Assembly (NCBI GenBank): GCA_019410105.1 | Contig: DXTB01000003.1 | Location: 39,317-103,316 of the forward strand | Length of the DNA: 64,000 nt | From: Clostridiales bacterium | Lineage (GTDB): Bacteria; Bacillota_A; Clostridia; Oscillospirales; Oscillospiraceae | Direction: 5' to 3' | In this document: positions 46,047 to 54,252 of the stretch, piece after piece | How the letters are laid out: every line of letters starts with the position of its first letter | How positions within the stretch are numbered: the stretch's first letter is position 1 | Notes under the pieces: generated by a model | What the model was told of the DNA's origin: nothing | Databases searched by the model: none | Seen by the model: only the letters and a program-made list of their open reading frames with translations | Translations under genes and position numbers: made by a program

Positions 46047-46739
46047 TCAGTTGTAATGGCGGGCGCCGAAGATGGCGCTGCCCACCCGCACCATGGTGGC
46101 GCCGGCACGGATCGCATCCTCATAGTCGCCGCTCATGCCCATGGACAGATATTCTAATTCATTATGAAACAATTTTTGGTTCATGTCAACATAAAGTGCC
46201 TGAACTTCCTGAAAATACCGGAAATTGGCATCCCTCTGCGCGTCTGCCGGGGGAATCGTCATCAGTCCCCGCACCCGGACATGGGTCCGCTCCAGGGAGG
46301 CCTCCGCTGCGGGGAGGACTTTCTCCGGTGCAAAGCCGCTCTTGGCAGCCTCCCGGCCGATGTTCACCTCCAGCAGGATGTCCTGCACCAGCCCCCGGGC
46401 CGCGGCCACTTTCTCGATCTCGTCCAGCAGCTCCAGAGAGCCCACGGACTGGATCAGGGCCACATGGCCCACCACCTGTTTGACTTTGTTGCGCTGCAGG
46501 TGGCCGATGAAGTGCAGGGGGGCGCCGTCGTAGGCGTGCTGCTCCAGCTTCTGTACCATCTCCTGCACCCGGTTCTCCCCCAGGGCGTCGATGCCGGCTG
46601 CCACGGCCTCCCGGCAGGCGGCGGCATCGTTCATCTTGCTGGCGCCCACCAGCAGGATCTCCTTCGGGTCCCGGCCGGCCTCCCGGGCCGCCGCGGCCAT
46701 GTTCGCCCGGATCCGGGCAATGTTCTCCGCAATTGTCAT
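46047..46739 (-). CDS. yggS: YggS/YlmE family PLP-binding homeostasis protein
   Basis: About 230 residues. It binds pyridoxal phosphate and controls its supply. PLP-lysine region EILLVGASKMNDA (K near residue 37, normally VSKT), LGENRVQEMVQK, HFIGHLQRNKVKQVV, and the C-terminal LSMGMSGDYEDAIRAGATMVRVGSAIFG. The ATG at 46739 has AAGGAG 13 bases upstream, longer than usual; no better start was seen. The upstream gene's stop is 50 bases away. Confidence 0.94.
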   Translation of the reverse strand: MTIAENIARIRANMAAAAREAGRDPKEILLVGASKMNDAAACREAVAAGIDALGENRVQEMVQKLEQHAYDGAPLHFIGHLQRNKVKQVVGHVALIQSVGSLELLDEIEKVAAARGLVQDILLEVNIGREAAKSGFAPEKVLPAAEASLERTHVRVRGLMTIPPADAQRDANFRYFQEVQALYVDMNQKLFHNELEYLSMGMSGDYEDAIRAGATMVRVGSAIFGARHYN

Positions 46740-46788
46740 CAGCGTTCCAATACTCCTTTCCAGCGGCCGCCCTGCGGCCATCTCTCTG

Positions 46789-48072
46789 TCAGCTGCCAAT
46801 CACCTTTCCATCATATAGGTCATAGGCGGTGATGATCACCTCGTCCCCCGCCCGGAGGCGAATCTGCTCCTGGGTCTTGCTGACCTCCTCCGCCGTGTCC
46901 AGCGTGGAGCGCACCAGGGCGAAGTCATCTCCGCTGTACAGCACGTCCACCGGCTTGAAGCGGGCCTTCATGCCCACCATGCAGTAGACGCCGGTCTCGC
47001 TCACCACGGACTCGTTCCCGTCCTCATCCGTAACCGTTCGCTCCCGCACCCGCAGGGCCTCCTTGGGCACCCGGATGCCCGTGGTGGTCTGCCGGATGAC
47101 CTCGGCGCTCTGCTGGCGCAGCAGCGTCAGCTCCGATAAATAGGTGTCCCCCTGGAACACCGCCACCACCCGGCCGCCTTCCGCCTCGCTGATATGGGTC
47201 AGCTTCACGCTCAAGTCCCGGCCCACGCCCTTGGCAAAGCGCAGCTTCAGTCTCCCGCTCTCCTGCAGGGTCTGGGCCTCGCTCTCCTCCAGGGCCGTCA
47301 CATAGTACCAGGTGTCCCCCAGCACCAGTTTGCCCACCCGGTTGGAGCGCAGGGACTCGTCCGGCTCCAGGGCCGCCAGGGTCCTGGGCGTCAGCGTCTC
47401 CAGGCTCTCCGGCGTTAGAATGTTCTCATATCCGTCCACCACGGCGGAATAGAGCCCCGCCTGCGGCGCGGTGATCTGCCGGACAGAGCTTCCCGCCTGG
47501 GCCCGCAGGCTGCTCAACTGGCTCTGGAGCTCCGCCATCTGGGCGGACAGGTCCTCCGTGTCGGAATACGTGTAGTCCCGCTTCATCACCAGGCTCCGCA
47601 GCTCGGCTCCGCAGTCCTCCGCCGTGTCCAGCCGGTCCGCCGCCAGAGCGCCCCGGTAGTCGCGGATCGTCTGGAGGATCTGGGCGTCCAGTCGCAGAGA
47701 GACCTCCGCCCCCAGCGCCGCCTCCTCCGCGTACTGCAACTGTTCGATCTGGGTATGGAGGGATTGGATCTCCTTCTGGCGGTCCAGCGTCGCCTGGTCC
47801 GCGTAGACCAGCGCCACCACGCCGCCGTCGCTGATCCGCTCGCCCTCCGCCCGCTGCAGCTGCAGCAGGCCGCTGGTGTCGTCCGTCAGGATCGCCTCGT
47901 CCCGCACCACATAGCCGGACAGCACCGTGGACATCTCCACCTGATACTGGTAGGCGATGGTGGTGGTCAGCGGGTCGCCGAAATAGCGCACCGCCTGAAT
48001 CGAGAAATAGGCCAGCACGCCCAGCGTGACCGCTGCCAGCAAAAGTTTTGTGCCAAGGGTTTTCTCTTTCAT
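46789..48072 (-). CDS. HlyD-like membrane protein of the sepF cluster
   Basis: 427 residues from MKEKTLGTKLLLAAVTLGVL (AGAGGTAACC upstream). One N-terminal membrane helix, a short barrel-sandwich half (VLSGYVVRDEAILTDDTSGLLQLQRAEGERISDGGVVALVY), a coiled coil (EIQSLHTQIEQLQYAEEAAL), then beta-rich periplasmic-adaptor-like regions (VDGYENILTPESLETL; GIRVPKEALRV; VDVLYSGDDFALVRS). This HlyD-type protein regularly accompanies yggS-sepF in Clostridia; its role in division is not known. The frame stays open upstream to 48282, through a fragment resembling the Hfq C-terminus (48150-48222). Confidence 0.82.
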   Translation of the reverse strand: MKEKTLGTKLLLAAVTLGVLAYFSIQAVRYFGDPLTTTIAYQYQVEMSTVLSGYVVRDEAILTDDTSGLLQLQRAEGERISDGGVVALVYADQATLDRQKEIQSLHTQIEQLQYAEEAALGAEVSLRLDAQILQTIRDYRGALAADRLDTAEDCGAELRSLVMKRDYTYSDTEDLSAQMAELQSQLSSLRAQAGSSVRQITAPQAGLYSAVVDGYENILTPESLETLTPRTLAALEPDESLRSNRVGKLVLGDTWYYVTALEESEAQTLQESGRLKLRFAKGVGRDLSVKLTHISEAEGGRVVAVFQGDTYLSELTLLRQQSAEVIRQTTTGIRVPKEALRVRERTVTDEDGNESVVSETGVYCMVGMKARFKPVDVLYSGDDFALVRSTLDTAEEVSKTQEQIRLRAGDEVIITAYDLYDGKVIGS

Positions 48073-48149
48073 GGTTACCTCTTTGTCTCTGTCCGCGAAG
48101 CCTTCCCGGCCCCATGCGGGACCCTCTGCGGAGGCGCAGGCCTCCGCAA

Positions 48150-48222
48150 CCTCCAGCTCCACCGCCGGACGCACCTGCGCGATGGCGGAGGTCATGTGCT
48201 TGAAATGATTTTCTGCCCGCCA
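48150..48222 (-). pseudogene. Remnant copy of the Hfq C-terminal region
   Basis: Minus-strand translation reads RAENHFKHMTSAIAQVRPAV, close to [20 protein letters not shown] of the intact hfq located 200 bases upstream; DNA similarity extends over about 75 bases. It has no Sm1 part and no start. It probably records a partial duplication. Two GC-rich hairpins (48240-48264 and 48301-48322) lie between the copies. Confidence 0.55.
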
Positions 48223-48346
48223 GTTCTCATTTCCCCAGGCACGGCGGGCTTTGCCCGCCGTGCTCAAGGTTTTGGTCCGCAAAACGTGATCCCGGCCTAA
48301 GCGCCGCCCTTTAGGCGGCGGACCTCAAAACGGGTCCGCAGGCCGC

Positions 48347-48592
48347 TCATGCGCCCGCGACGGCCGGTTCCTCACCCTCCAGATCCACCGGCCGCACCGG
48401 TGCGATGGTGGAGATCGCGTGTTTGTAAATGATCTGCTGCCGGCCGTCGCTGTCCAGCACCACCACAAAGGCGTCAAACCCCGCGATGGTGCCCCGCATC
48501 TGGAAGCCGTTCATCAGAAACATGGTGACGGGCAGCTTGTCCCGTCTGGCCCGGAGGAGAAACAGGTCCTGTAAATTCGCTTTTGTCTGCAT
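48347..48592 (-). CDS. hfq: RNA chaperone Hfq
   Basis: 81 residues from [20 protein letters not shown] (AAGGAG upstream). Hfq hexamers bind sRNAs and mRNAs. The Sm1 motif [27 protein letters not shown] and the Sm2 motif [12 protein letters not shown] are intact. It lies 62 bases after miaA, the classical miaA-hfq order. The longer frame extending to 49021 is a shadow over miaA. Confidence 0.97.
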   Translation of the reverse strand: MQTKANLQDLFLLRARRDKLPVTMFLMNGFQMRGTIAGFDAFVVVLDSDGRQQIIYKHAISTIAPVRPVDLEGEEPAVAGA

Positions 48593-48654
48593 ATATGTCC
48601 GCTCCTTTTTTCTGTATGAGTCGGACGATTTCCCTGTCTCCCGTCCGCTCACCG

Positions 48655-49599
48655 CTAGAATACGCCAGCGGCGGCCAGGATTTCCGTCGAAACCTGGAGG
48701 GCCCGGGCAAAATCCCGGTCTTTTTCCCACCAGATCCAGTGAATGTCCGGATTTCGCCGCAGCCAAGTCAGCTGGCGCTTGGCGTATTGCCGGGAGCGGA
48801 GCTTCACCTCCGCCACGGCCTCCTCCACCGTGGCGGTGCCGTCCAGAACCCCCAGGAACTCCTTGTATCCGATGGCCTGGAGAGCCGTGGCCTCCCGGGG
48901 CAGGCCGCTTTCCAGCAGCTGCCCCACCTCCTCCAGCAGGCCCGCCGCCACCATGGCGTCCACCCGGCGGTCGATCAGGGTCTTCATGTCCGCCCGGTCC
49001 CGGAACTGGAGGCCGATCCACACGGCGTCGTACCGGGGCGGCAGGTCCCTTGTCTCCGCGTTGTGGGCGGAGATGGTCTTTCCCGTCTCCCGGTAGACCT
49101 CCAGCGCCCGGAGGATGCGCTTTTCATCCGCCGGATGGAGGCGTTCCGCCGCCTCCGGGTCCACCTGCCGCAGCTCCTCCAGAAGCGGGCCGATGCCCTC
49201 CCGGGCCAGCTGGGCCTGGAGCTCCCTGCGGACAGCGCCGCCGGCGTGGCCGCCGGCGAAGGTCCGGCCCTGCACCACCGCATCCAGCCACAGCCCAGTG
49301 CCGCCCACCAGGATGGGCCGCTTTCCCCGCCGCAGAATGTCGTCCACGATGGGGACGGCCGCCCGGGCGTACCGGGCGGCGGACCACTGTTCCGCCGGGT
49401 CTGCCACGGCGATCATGTGATGGGGCACGCCCTCCATCTCCTCGGCGGTGGGGGCGGCGGTGCCGATGGTCATGCCCTTGTAAATCTGCATGGAGTCGGC
49501 GGAAACCACTTCCCCGTCATACCGCTTTGCCAGCAGGACACCCAGCTTCGTTTTGCCGCAGGCCGTCGGCCCCACCACACAGATGATCTTCTCAGCCAT
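48655..49599 (-). CDS. miaA: tRNA dimethylallyltransferase
   Basis: 314 residues. MiaA adds an isopentenyl group to A37 of tRNAs reading UNN codons, the substrate that MiaB later methylthiolates. P-loop [16 protein letters not shown], the [17 protein letters not shown] segment, [13 protein letters not shown], and the C-terminal [27 protein letters not shown] precedes the ATG. Same strand as hfq, mutL, mutS and miaB. Confidence 0.97.
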   Translation of the reverse strand: MAEKIICVVGPTACGKTKLGVLLAKRYDGEVVSADSMQIYKGMTIGTAAPTAEEMEGVPHHMIAVADPAEQWSAARYARAAVPIVDDILRRGKRPILVGGTGLWLDAVVQGRTFAGGHAGGAVRRELQAQLAREGIGPLLEELRQVDPEAAERLHPADEKRILRALEVYRETGKTISAHNAETRDLPPRYDAVWIGLQFRDRADMKTLIDRRVDAMVAAGLLEEVGQLLESGLPREATALQAIGYKEFLGVLDGTATVEEAVAEVKLRSRQYAKRQLTWLRRNPDIHWIWWEKDRDFARALQVSTEILAAAGVF

Positions 49600-49626
49600 C
49601 GCCGTCCCTCCTCTCGCCTGTCAAGG

Positions 49627-49750
49627 CTATTCCGCCTCTGATGTGTAGATATACTCACTGTATATGATCCGCTCCCGGATGTAAAGGGGGCCCTCCGCAA
49701 GCGGACAGCAGAAGCACCAGTGCCAGCGCAGCCGGCAATCTCCCCCTTAC
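49627..49750 (-). pseudogene. Decayed tiny lipoprotein gene
   Basis: Right after the stop of the next upstream gene is AAAAGGAGG, and eight bases on is GTA where a start codon is expected. The frame then reads RGRLPAALALVLLLSACG, a lipoprotein signal with lipobox LSAC-G. After that the same frame stops early, but the +1-shifted frame continues EGPLYIRERIIYSEYIYTSE and ends with TAG at 49627-49629. A single indel near the run of G and C at 49690-49697 would join them. A TTG at 49738 could still start a ~31-residue peptide. Confidence 0.4.
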
Positions 49751-49766
49751 GGCAGCCGCCTCCTTT

Positions 49767-50360
49767 TCAGAAGTCCTCCGCCAGCCTGCGGGCCTTCTCA
49801 CAGGCCTCCGTCAAAATCTCCTCCGTCTTGGCGGGATCCAGGTCCAGTCCGCCGGCAAACACATAGCTGAACGCCGGGATGCCGAACATGGCGCACAGCT
49901 GCTTCCAGTACAGAACACCCAGACTCTCGGGCTGCTCCAGATCCCCGCCGGAGGTGAGATAAGCCAGCTTCTCTGCCCGGCAATCCCCGTGGCAGCCGTC
50001 GGCCTCGTAGTGATAGGTCAGGCCATTGGCGGAGATGTACTCAATATACGTCCGCAGGGCCGCCGGGAAGGTCAGGTCCCAGAAGGGTGCCGCCACCACC
50101 ACCCGGTCCGCGGCCCGGAACTGGCGGGCCAGATCATACACCGGCGCATCGAAGCACCGGATCCCCGCCAGGGCGTCCCGGTCGTTCAGCATCTCCGGCG
50201 CAAAGGGCTTCAGCGCCAGCAGGGCCTCTGGTTCCACAGTCTCTACCTCGGCCTCCGGATGCCTGGCCTGCCATGCGTCCAAAAACGATCTCGCCAGCAC
50301 CAGGGTGCGGGATTCCTCCCCTCGCTGGCTGATGCAGCCGTTGACAAACAGCAGTTTCAT
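49767..50360 (-). CDS. Flavodoxin-like fold NAD(P)H dehydrogenase/azoreductase
   Basis: 197 residues from MKLLFVNGCISQRGEESRT (AAGGAGTG upstream). Rossmann-like flavodoxin fold with DRVVVAAPFWDLTFPAALRTYIEYI, a segment characteristic of AcpD/azoreductase-type FMN enzymes that reduce quinones and azo compounds. Then LTSGGDLEQPESLGVLYWKQL replaces the usual TARGG loop. It follows a DUF6440-like gene by five bases. Confidence 0.82.
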   Translation of the reverse strand: MKLLFVNGCISQRGEESRTLVLARSFLDAWQARHPEAEVETVEPEALLALKPFAPEMLNDRDALAGIRCFDAPVYDLARQFRAADRVVVAAPFWDLTFPAALRTYIEYISANGLTYHYEADGCHGDCRAEKLAYLTSGGDLEQPESLGVLYWKQLCAMFGIPAFSYVFAGGLDLDPAKTEEILTEACEKARRLAEDF

Positions 50361-50365
50361 GCAAA

Positions 50366-50560
50366 TCACTCCTTCTCCTCCAAAAGGGTGGTAATGATGG
50401 GCTTCCCCTCCCGGTCCAGCAGGGGCGTCATCCCGCCGGCATGGCCGGTGGAATGCCACAGGTAGTTGACCCCGGTCTCCCGGTCCACCCAGACAGAGTT
50501 TTCCTCAAAGCCGGTGCTCTCCACACTGGTCCGCACAAACCGTTTTTCCTTTTTTGCCAT
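50366..50560 (-). CDS. DUF6440-like small protein
   Basis: 64 residues: KRFVRTSVESTGFEENSVWVDRETGVNYLWHSTGHAGGMTPLLDREGKPII. The 'DxxTGVxYL' strand and 'GMTPLLDxxGKP' loop match a short Firmicutes family of unknown function that I recall as DUF6440. GGAGG precedes the ATG. It is followed by the flavodoxin-like gene in the same unit. Confidence 0.72.
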   Translation of the reverse strand: MAKKEKRFVRTSVESTGFEENSVWVDRETGVNYLWHSTGHAGGMTPLLDREGKPIITTLLEEKE

Positions 50561-50612
50561 ATAGGAAACCTCCTGAAAAATTCGTCACTCCCATCTCCGC
50601 CAGGAAAAAGGG

Positions 50613-50779
50613 CTGGGGAAAACCCTGCGGTTTTTCCCAGTTCGTTCGCCGCGGGCGAACAAAGAAATCTCAATCATTTTCGGCAGGGCGTGTACCTGCC
50701 GAAAATCCGTTGACCTGTGCGCCTCGGGCGCACACACCAGTGACCGACGTCACTGGTGAGGGGGGACGCAGTCCCCCTT
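50613..50779. repeat. Array of six consecutive hairpins after mutL
   Basis: Stems in order: CTGGGGAAAACC (50613-50640, one mismatch), GTTCGCC (50644-50660), ATTTTCGGCAGG (50676-50706, 12 perfect bp), TGTGCGCC (50716-50734), CACCAGTGAC (50735-50758, 10 perfect bp), AGGGGGGAC (50759-50779). Almost every base is in a stem. It lies between the mutL stop and the DUF6440-like gene. The last hairpins could terminate mutL, but a single terminator would not need six. Confidence 0.7.
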
Positions 50780-50786
50780 CGAAGTC

Positions 50787-52868
50787 TCACGCCCGCTTGA
50801 ACATCTTCTCCAGCTCGTACTTCGTCAGCTTCACCGCCACCGGGCGGCCGTGGGGGCAGTATTTGATCTCTCCGCTCTGTACCCGGTCCACCAGCACCCG
50901 CAGCTCCGCCGGATCGCTGACCCAGCCGCCCTTGATGGCCGCCTTGCAGGCCATGGTATGCAGCAGCGCCTCCCGCTTTTCATCCGGGGATCTTCCGGTC
51001 CGCAGGCGCTCGGCAAACTCCTCCAGAGTGGGCACCGTGTCGGCGGCGTCGATGTCCGCCGGCACCTCCCGCACCAGCAGGGCGCCGGCCCCGAAGTCCT
51101 CGCAGGCAAAACCGAACTGCTCCAGCAGGGGCAGGTTCTCCAGCAGCAGCGCCCCGTCCTCCCGGCTTAACTCCGCCGCGATGGGGGCCAGCAGCGTCTG
51201 TCGCATGGGGGGCTCCTGAGCATTTTTCAGCTTGTCAAAATTCATCCGCTCGTGGGCGGCGTGCTTGTCGATGAGCCAGACGCTGCCGTCCTCGCTCTCG
51301 CAGATGATATAGGTCCGCAGCACCTCTCCGGCAATCCGCCAGGGTGCCTCTTTCGTCTCCAGAACAGTCGTCTGGCCCGGTAGATCCTCCGTCAGCTTCA
51401 GCCGCTCCGGCGGGATGGCGGGCACAAAGGGGCGGGGAGCAGATTCCGGCGAGGTCGTCTTTTCTGCAGGGACGGACACTGGGGCAGAGGTCCAGGGGGC
51501 GGAGGGATCCGTCCGCTCCGCCCGTGGGGCGGTCACGGAGACAGGCGGTCTGCCCAGCGCACCTTTGTTGCAGGAGGGTGCAGGCGGGCTGCTTTGCTGC
51601 GTGTCTGGCGGCGACGTCACAGAGGCGGGCGCCCTTCCCAGAGCGCCCTGGGCCGCGGACTCTGAGCGCTTGGTCTGGTAAAAAGAGGTCTGCCCGCTGT
51701 CCGCCACCCGGGCGGGCGCCCGCAGCTCGGTGTTCCAGGCGGGCCGGGCCGGAGCCGCGGGCTGGGGAGCGGGCTTTGCACCGCCCTGCCGGAACGTCTT
51801 GGCGTCCATGGTCTGGAAGAAGTCCTGCCGGGAGGCCGCCGGGAGCCGCGCCTCCTGCGCGGGAGCGGCGGCGGGAGCGCCGGTCTTGCCCAGGGCATCT
51901 AGCACCGTGTGGTAGACCGCGTCGAACACATCGTGCTCCCGGGCGAACTTCACTTGAGTCTTCGCGGGGTGGACGTTCACGTCCACCGCCGTCACCGGCA
52001 GGGTGACGGACAGGACGCAGCCGGGGAACTTACCCTTCATGATCTGGTTGCGGTAGCCCTCCTCCAGCGCCGCCGTCAGCAGCTGGGACTTGATGAACCG
52101 GCCGTTGACGAAGAACACCTGCATGGACCGGGAGCCCCGGCCCATCAGCGGCGCGGTGACAAAACCGGAGACCGTGATGTCCCCTCCGCTGCCGGACACC
52201 GGCACCAGCCCCCGGGCGAAGTCCCGGCCCAGGGCAGCGTAGACGGCGGAGTCCAGCTTTCCGTCACCGGGGGTCAGCAGGGCCTCCACCCCGTCCTTGA
52301 TGAACTTGAAGGAGATGTCCGGATGGGACAGGGCCAGATGCTGCATGAGGCCGTTCACCGCCGCAGTCTCCGCACTGTCCTTGCGCATGAACTTCAGCCG
52401 GGCGGGGGTGTTGTAAAACAGGTCCCGGACCGTGATGGTGGTGCCCTCCGGCGCACCGGCGGGCTCCACTGCGCCGGGCACACCGCCCTCCAGATGGAGG
52501 GCGGCTCCCTCCGTCGTGCCGGTTTGGCGGGTGAGGATGTCCACCCGGCTGACGGCGGAGATGGCGGCCAGGGCCTCGCCCCGGAACCCCAGAGTGCCGA
52601 TCTTCCCCAGGTCCTCCTCCGTCCGCAGCTTGGAGGTGGCGTGGCGCAGGAAGGCGGTGGGGAGTTCCTCCGGCGCGATGCCGCAGCCGTTGTCCGTCAC
52701 CCGGATCATGCCCATGCCGCCCCGGCGGATCTCCACCACCACGGCAGAGCTGCCGGCGTCGACGGCGTTTTCCACCAGCTCCTTCACCACGCTGGCGGGC
52801 CGCTCCACGACCTCACCAGCGGCGATCAGGTCCGCTACGTGGGACTCCAGTTGTTGAATGTGAGGCAT
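50787..52868 (-). CDS. mutL: DNA mismatch repair protein MutL
   Basis: 693 residues. N-terminal GHKL ATPase (VENAVDAGSSAVVVEI, NGCGI, FRGEALAAISAV), a transducer domain, a ~170-residue Pro/Ala-rich linker (residues ~340-500), and a C-terminal dimerisation/endonuclease domain. The endonuclease metal motif reads DKHAAHERMNFD, where B. subtilis has DQHAxxERxxxE; the MACKAAIKGG and CPHGRPVAVKL motifs are kept, so nicking activity is likely. It is separated from mutS by two inserted membrane-protein genes. Confidence 0.97.
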   Translation of the reverse strand: MPHIQQLESHVADLIAAGEVVERPASVVKELVENAVDAGSSAVVVEIRRGGMGMIRVTDNGCGIAPEELPTAFLRHATSKLRTEEDLGKIGTLGFRGEALAAISAVSRVDILTRQTGTTEGAALHLEGGVPGAVEPAGAPEGTTITVRDLFYNTPARLKFMRKDSAETAAVNGLMQHLALSHPDISFKFIKDGVEALLTPGDGKLDSAVYAALGRDFARGLVPVSGSGGDITVSGFVTAPLMGRGSRSMQVFFVNGRFIKSQLLTAALEEGYRNQIMKGKFPGCVLSVTLPVTAVDVNVHPAKTQVKFAREHDVFDAVYHTVLDALGKTGAPAAAPAQEARLPAASRQDFFQTMDAKTFRQGGAKPAPQPAAPARPAWNTELRAPARVADSGQTSFYQTKRSESAAQGALGRAPASVTSPPDTQQSSPPAPSCNKGALGRPPVSVTAPRAERTDPSAPWTSAPVSVPAEKTTSPESAPRPFVPAIPPERLKLTEDLPGQTTVLETKEAPWRIAGEVLRTYIICESEDGSVWLIDKHAAHERMNFDKLKNAQEPPMRQTLLAPIAAELSREDGALLLENLPLLEQFGFACEDFGAGALLVREVPADIDAADTVPTLEEFAERLRTGRSPDEKREALLHTMACKAAIKGGWVSDPAELRVLVDRVQSGEIKYCPHGRPVAVKLTKYELEKMFKRA

Positions 52869-52887
52869 ATTGGTTTCCTTTCTAAGC

Positions 52888-53265
52888 TCAGAGCAGCAGC
52901 ACGGCGACGATGGGAATGGTCACGATGGACGCCGCCGTGGTCAGGAAGGTGATCTGTGCCATGCACTCGGTGTCTCCGCCGTACTCCATGCTCAGCAGCG
53001 TCCCGTTCACTGCTACGGGCATGGCCATCTGGGTGACAGCGATCCCCAGTACCAGGGAGTCGATCCCCAGCGCCCGGAGGACCAGGCACAGGGCCACCGG
53101 CAGCAACAGCAGGCGGATGGCCGTCAGCAGCCACAGCTTGGGAGAGCGCAGCACCTGTCCGGCTGACATGCCCGCCAGCAGGGAGCCCACCACCAGCAGG
53201 GACAGCGGCACGGTGATGTCTCCCACAAAGTCCAGCATCTCGCCAAATACGTCCCAAAAATTCAT
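52888..53265 (-). CDS. C-terminal half of an AEC-type transporter
   Basis: 125 residues from MNFWDVFGEMLDFVGDITVP. It contains only the second half of the auxin-efflux-carrier/malate permease fold: VPLSLLVVGSLLAGMSAG, the AIRLLLLPVALCLVLRALG helix, and the typical QMAMPVAVNGTLLSMEYGGD, then two final helices. Full-length members have about 300 residues and ten helices; the first five are absent. A ribosome-site-like GGGAGAAAGGG precedes the ATG. It is either a remnant after deletion or a functional half-transporter needing another subunit. Confidence 0.68.
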   Translation of the reverse strand: MNFWDVFGEMLDFVGDITVPLSLLVVGSLLAGMSAGQVLRSPKLWLLTAIRLLLLPVALCLVLRALGIDSLVLGIAVTQMAMPVAVNGTLLSMEYGGDTECMAQITFLTTAASIVTIPIVAVLLL

Positions 53266-53303
53266 CTGTCCCTTTCTCCCCTCATCATTCCGGAATTCGG
53301 TTC

Positions 53304-54014
53304 TTACGCCACAAGGGTCCAGGCGGAGAGGGCGTTGGCCGCCGCATGGAGACCGATGGACGTCCACAGGGTGCCGGTGCGGTCATAGACCCACGCCAGC
53401 ACCAGCCCGGGCACCAGATACTGGAGCATCAGCAGGAAATACGTGATGTCCCGGTTCACCACCGCGAACTGCCACACATGCAGCAGGGCGAACAGCAGGC
53501 AGCTGACCAGGTATCCCACCGCCGCGCTCTTGCGCCGGAGATTCCCGAACACCAGTCCCCGGAAGAGCACCTCCTCCACAAAGGGCGCCAGGAAAATGAC
53601 GATCAGCAGCGTCATGTGGGGCGCGTCCTCGATCTGGGCGGAGATGGTGGTGTCGTTCAGGTTGGTCTGGTTGGACACCACCAGTCTTGTCAGGCGGTAC
53701 ACCAGCTCGTTCAGGCCGTACAGGGCCACCAGTCCGATGGCCATGAACTTGCAGGCCCCGCCCAAGTTCTCTGCAAAGTGCCGGGAGGTCCGACCCAGAA
53801 AGCCGTGGAAAATGATGACCGTGGCGGCGAAGAGGATGTAGTAATACAGGATATTCTGCAATCCGGTGCTGATGGTCACTCCCAGCAGTCCGCCGATCAG
53901 GCGGAACAGCGGGGCTGTGACAAAGGGCAGCACCAGCAGGTAGATCACAAAGAGCACCGTGCCCGCGATCTGTTCCCCCGCCGACATATAGGCGGCGCTC
54001 TTTCTTCTTGGCAT
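53304..54014 (-). CDS. CPBP-family intramembrane metalloprotease
   Basis: 236 residues from MPRRKSAAYMSAGEQIAG (GGGAGGGAACGAG upstream). About seven helices. The CAAX-protease-related motif APFVEEVLFRGLVFGNLRRK (EExxxR) and the histidine helix LLFALLHVWQFAVV are in the expected order. Firmicutes members process or protect membrane peptides, for instance bacteriocin immunity or regulated proteolysis. It lies downstream of mutS on the same strand; the 240-base gap from mutS holds one GC-rich hairpin (54064-54087) and no gene. Confidence 0.87.
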   Translation of the reverse strand: MPRRKSAAYMSAGEQIAGTVLFVIYLLVLPFVTAPLFRLIGGLLGVTISTGLQNILYYYILFAATVIIFHGFLGRTSRHFAENLGGACKFMAIGLVALYGLNELVYRLTRLVVSNQTNLNDTTISAQIEDAPHMTLLIVIFLAPFVEEVLFRGLVFGNLRRKSAAVGYLVSCLLFALLHVWQFAVVNRDITYFLLMLQYLVPGLVLAWVYDRTGTLWTSIGLHAAANALSAWTLVA

Positions 54015-54252
54015 CTCGTTCCCTCCCGGTTTTCGTCCGGCTTCTGTTTCAGCTCGTTTTCCCCGGCGGGCGGATCCGCCGGGGTCTTCTTTTGATCCGC
54101 TGGGCTTGGGCGGCGCGTGTCCGCCCGCCGCCAGGCCCCTCATTTCCGCGGAATCCCCTGTCCCGGCCTGAAGGCCGCTCTCCGGGCGCCGTCAGCGCGT
54201 CCGGTCCCCCGCGGCAGAGGGCGCATCCCGCCGTGCCTGCCCGGCCGGGTGC

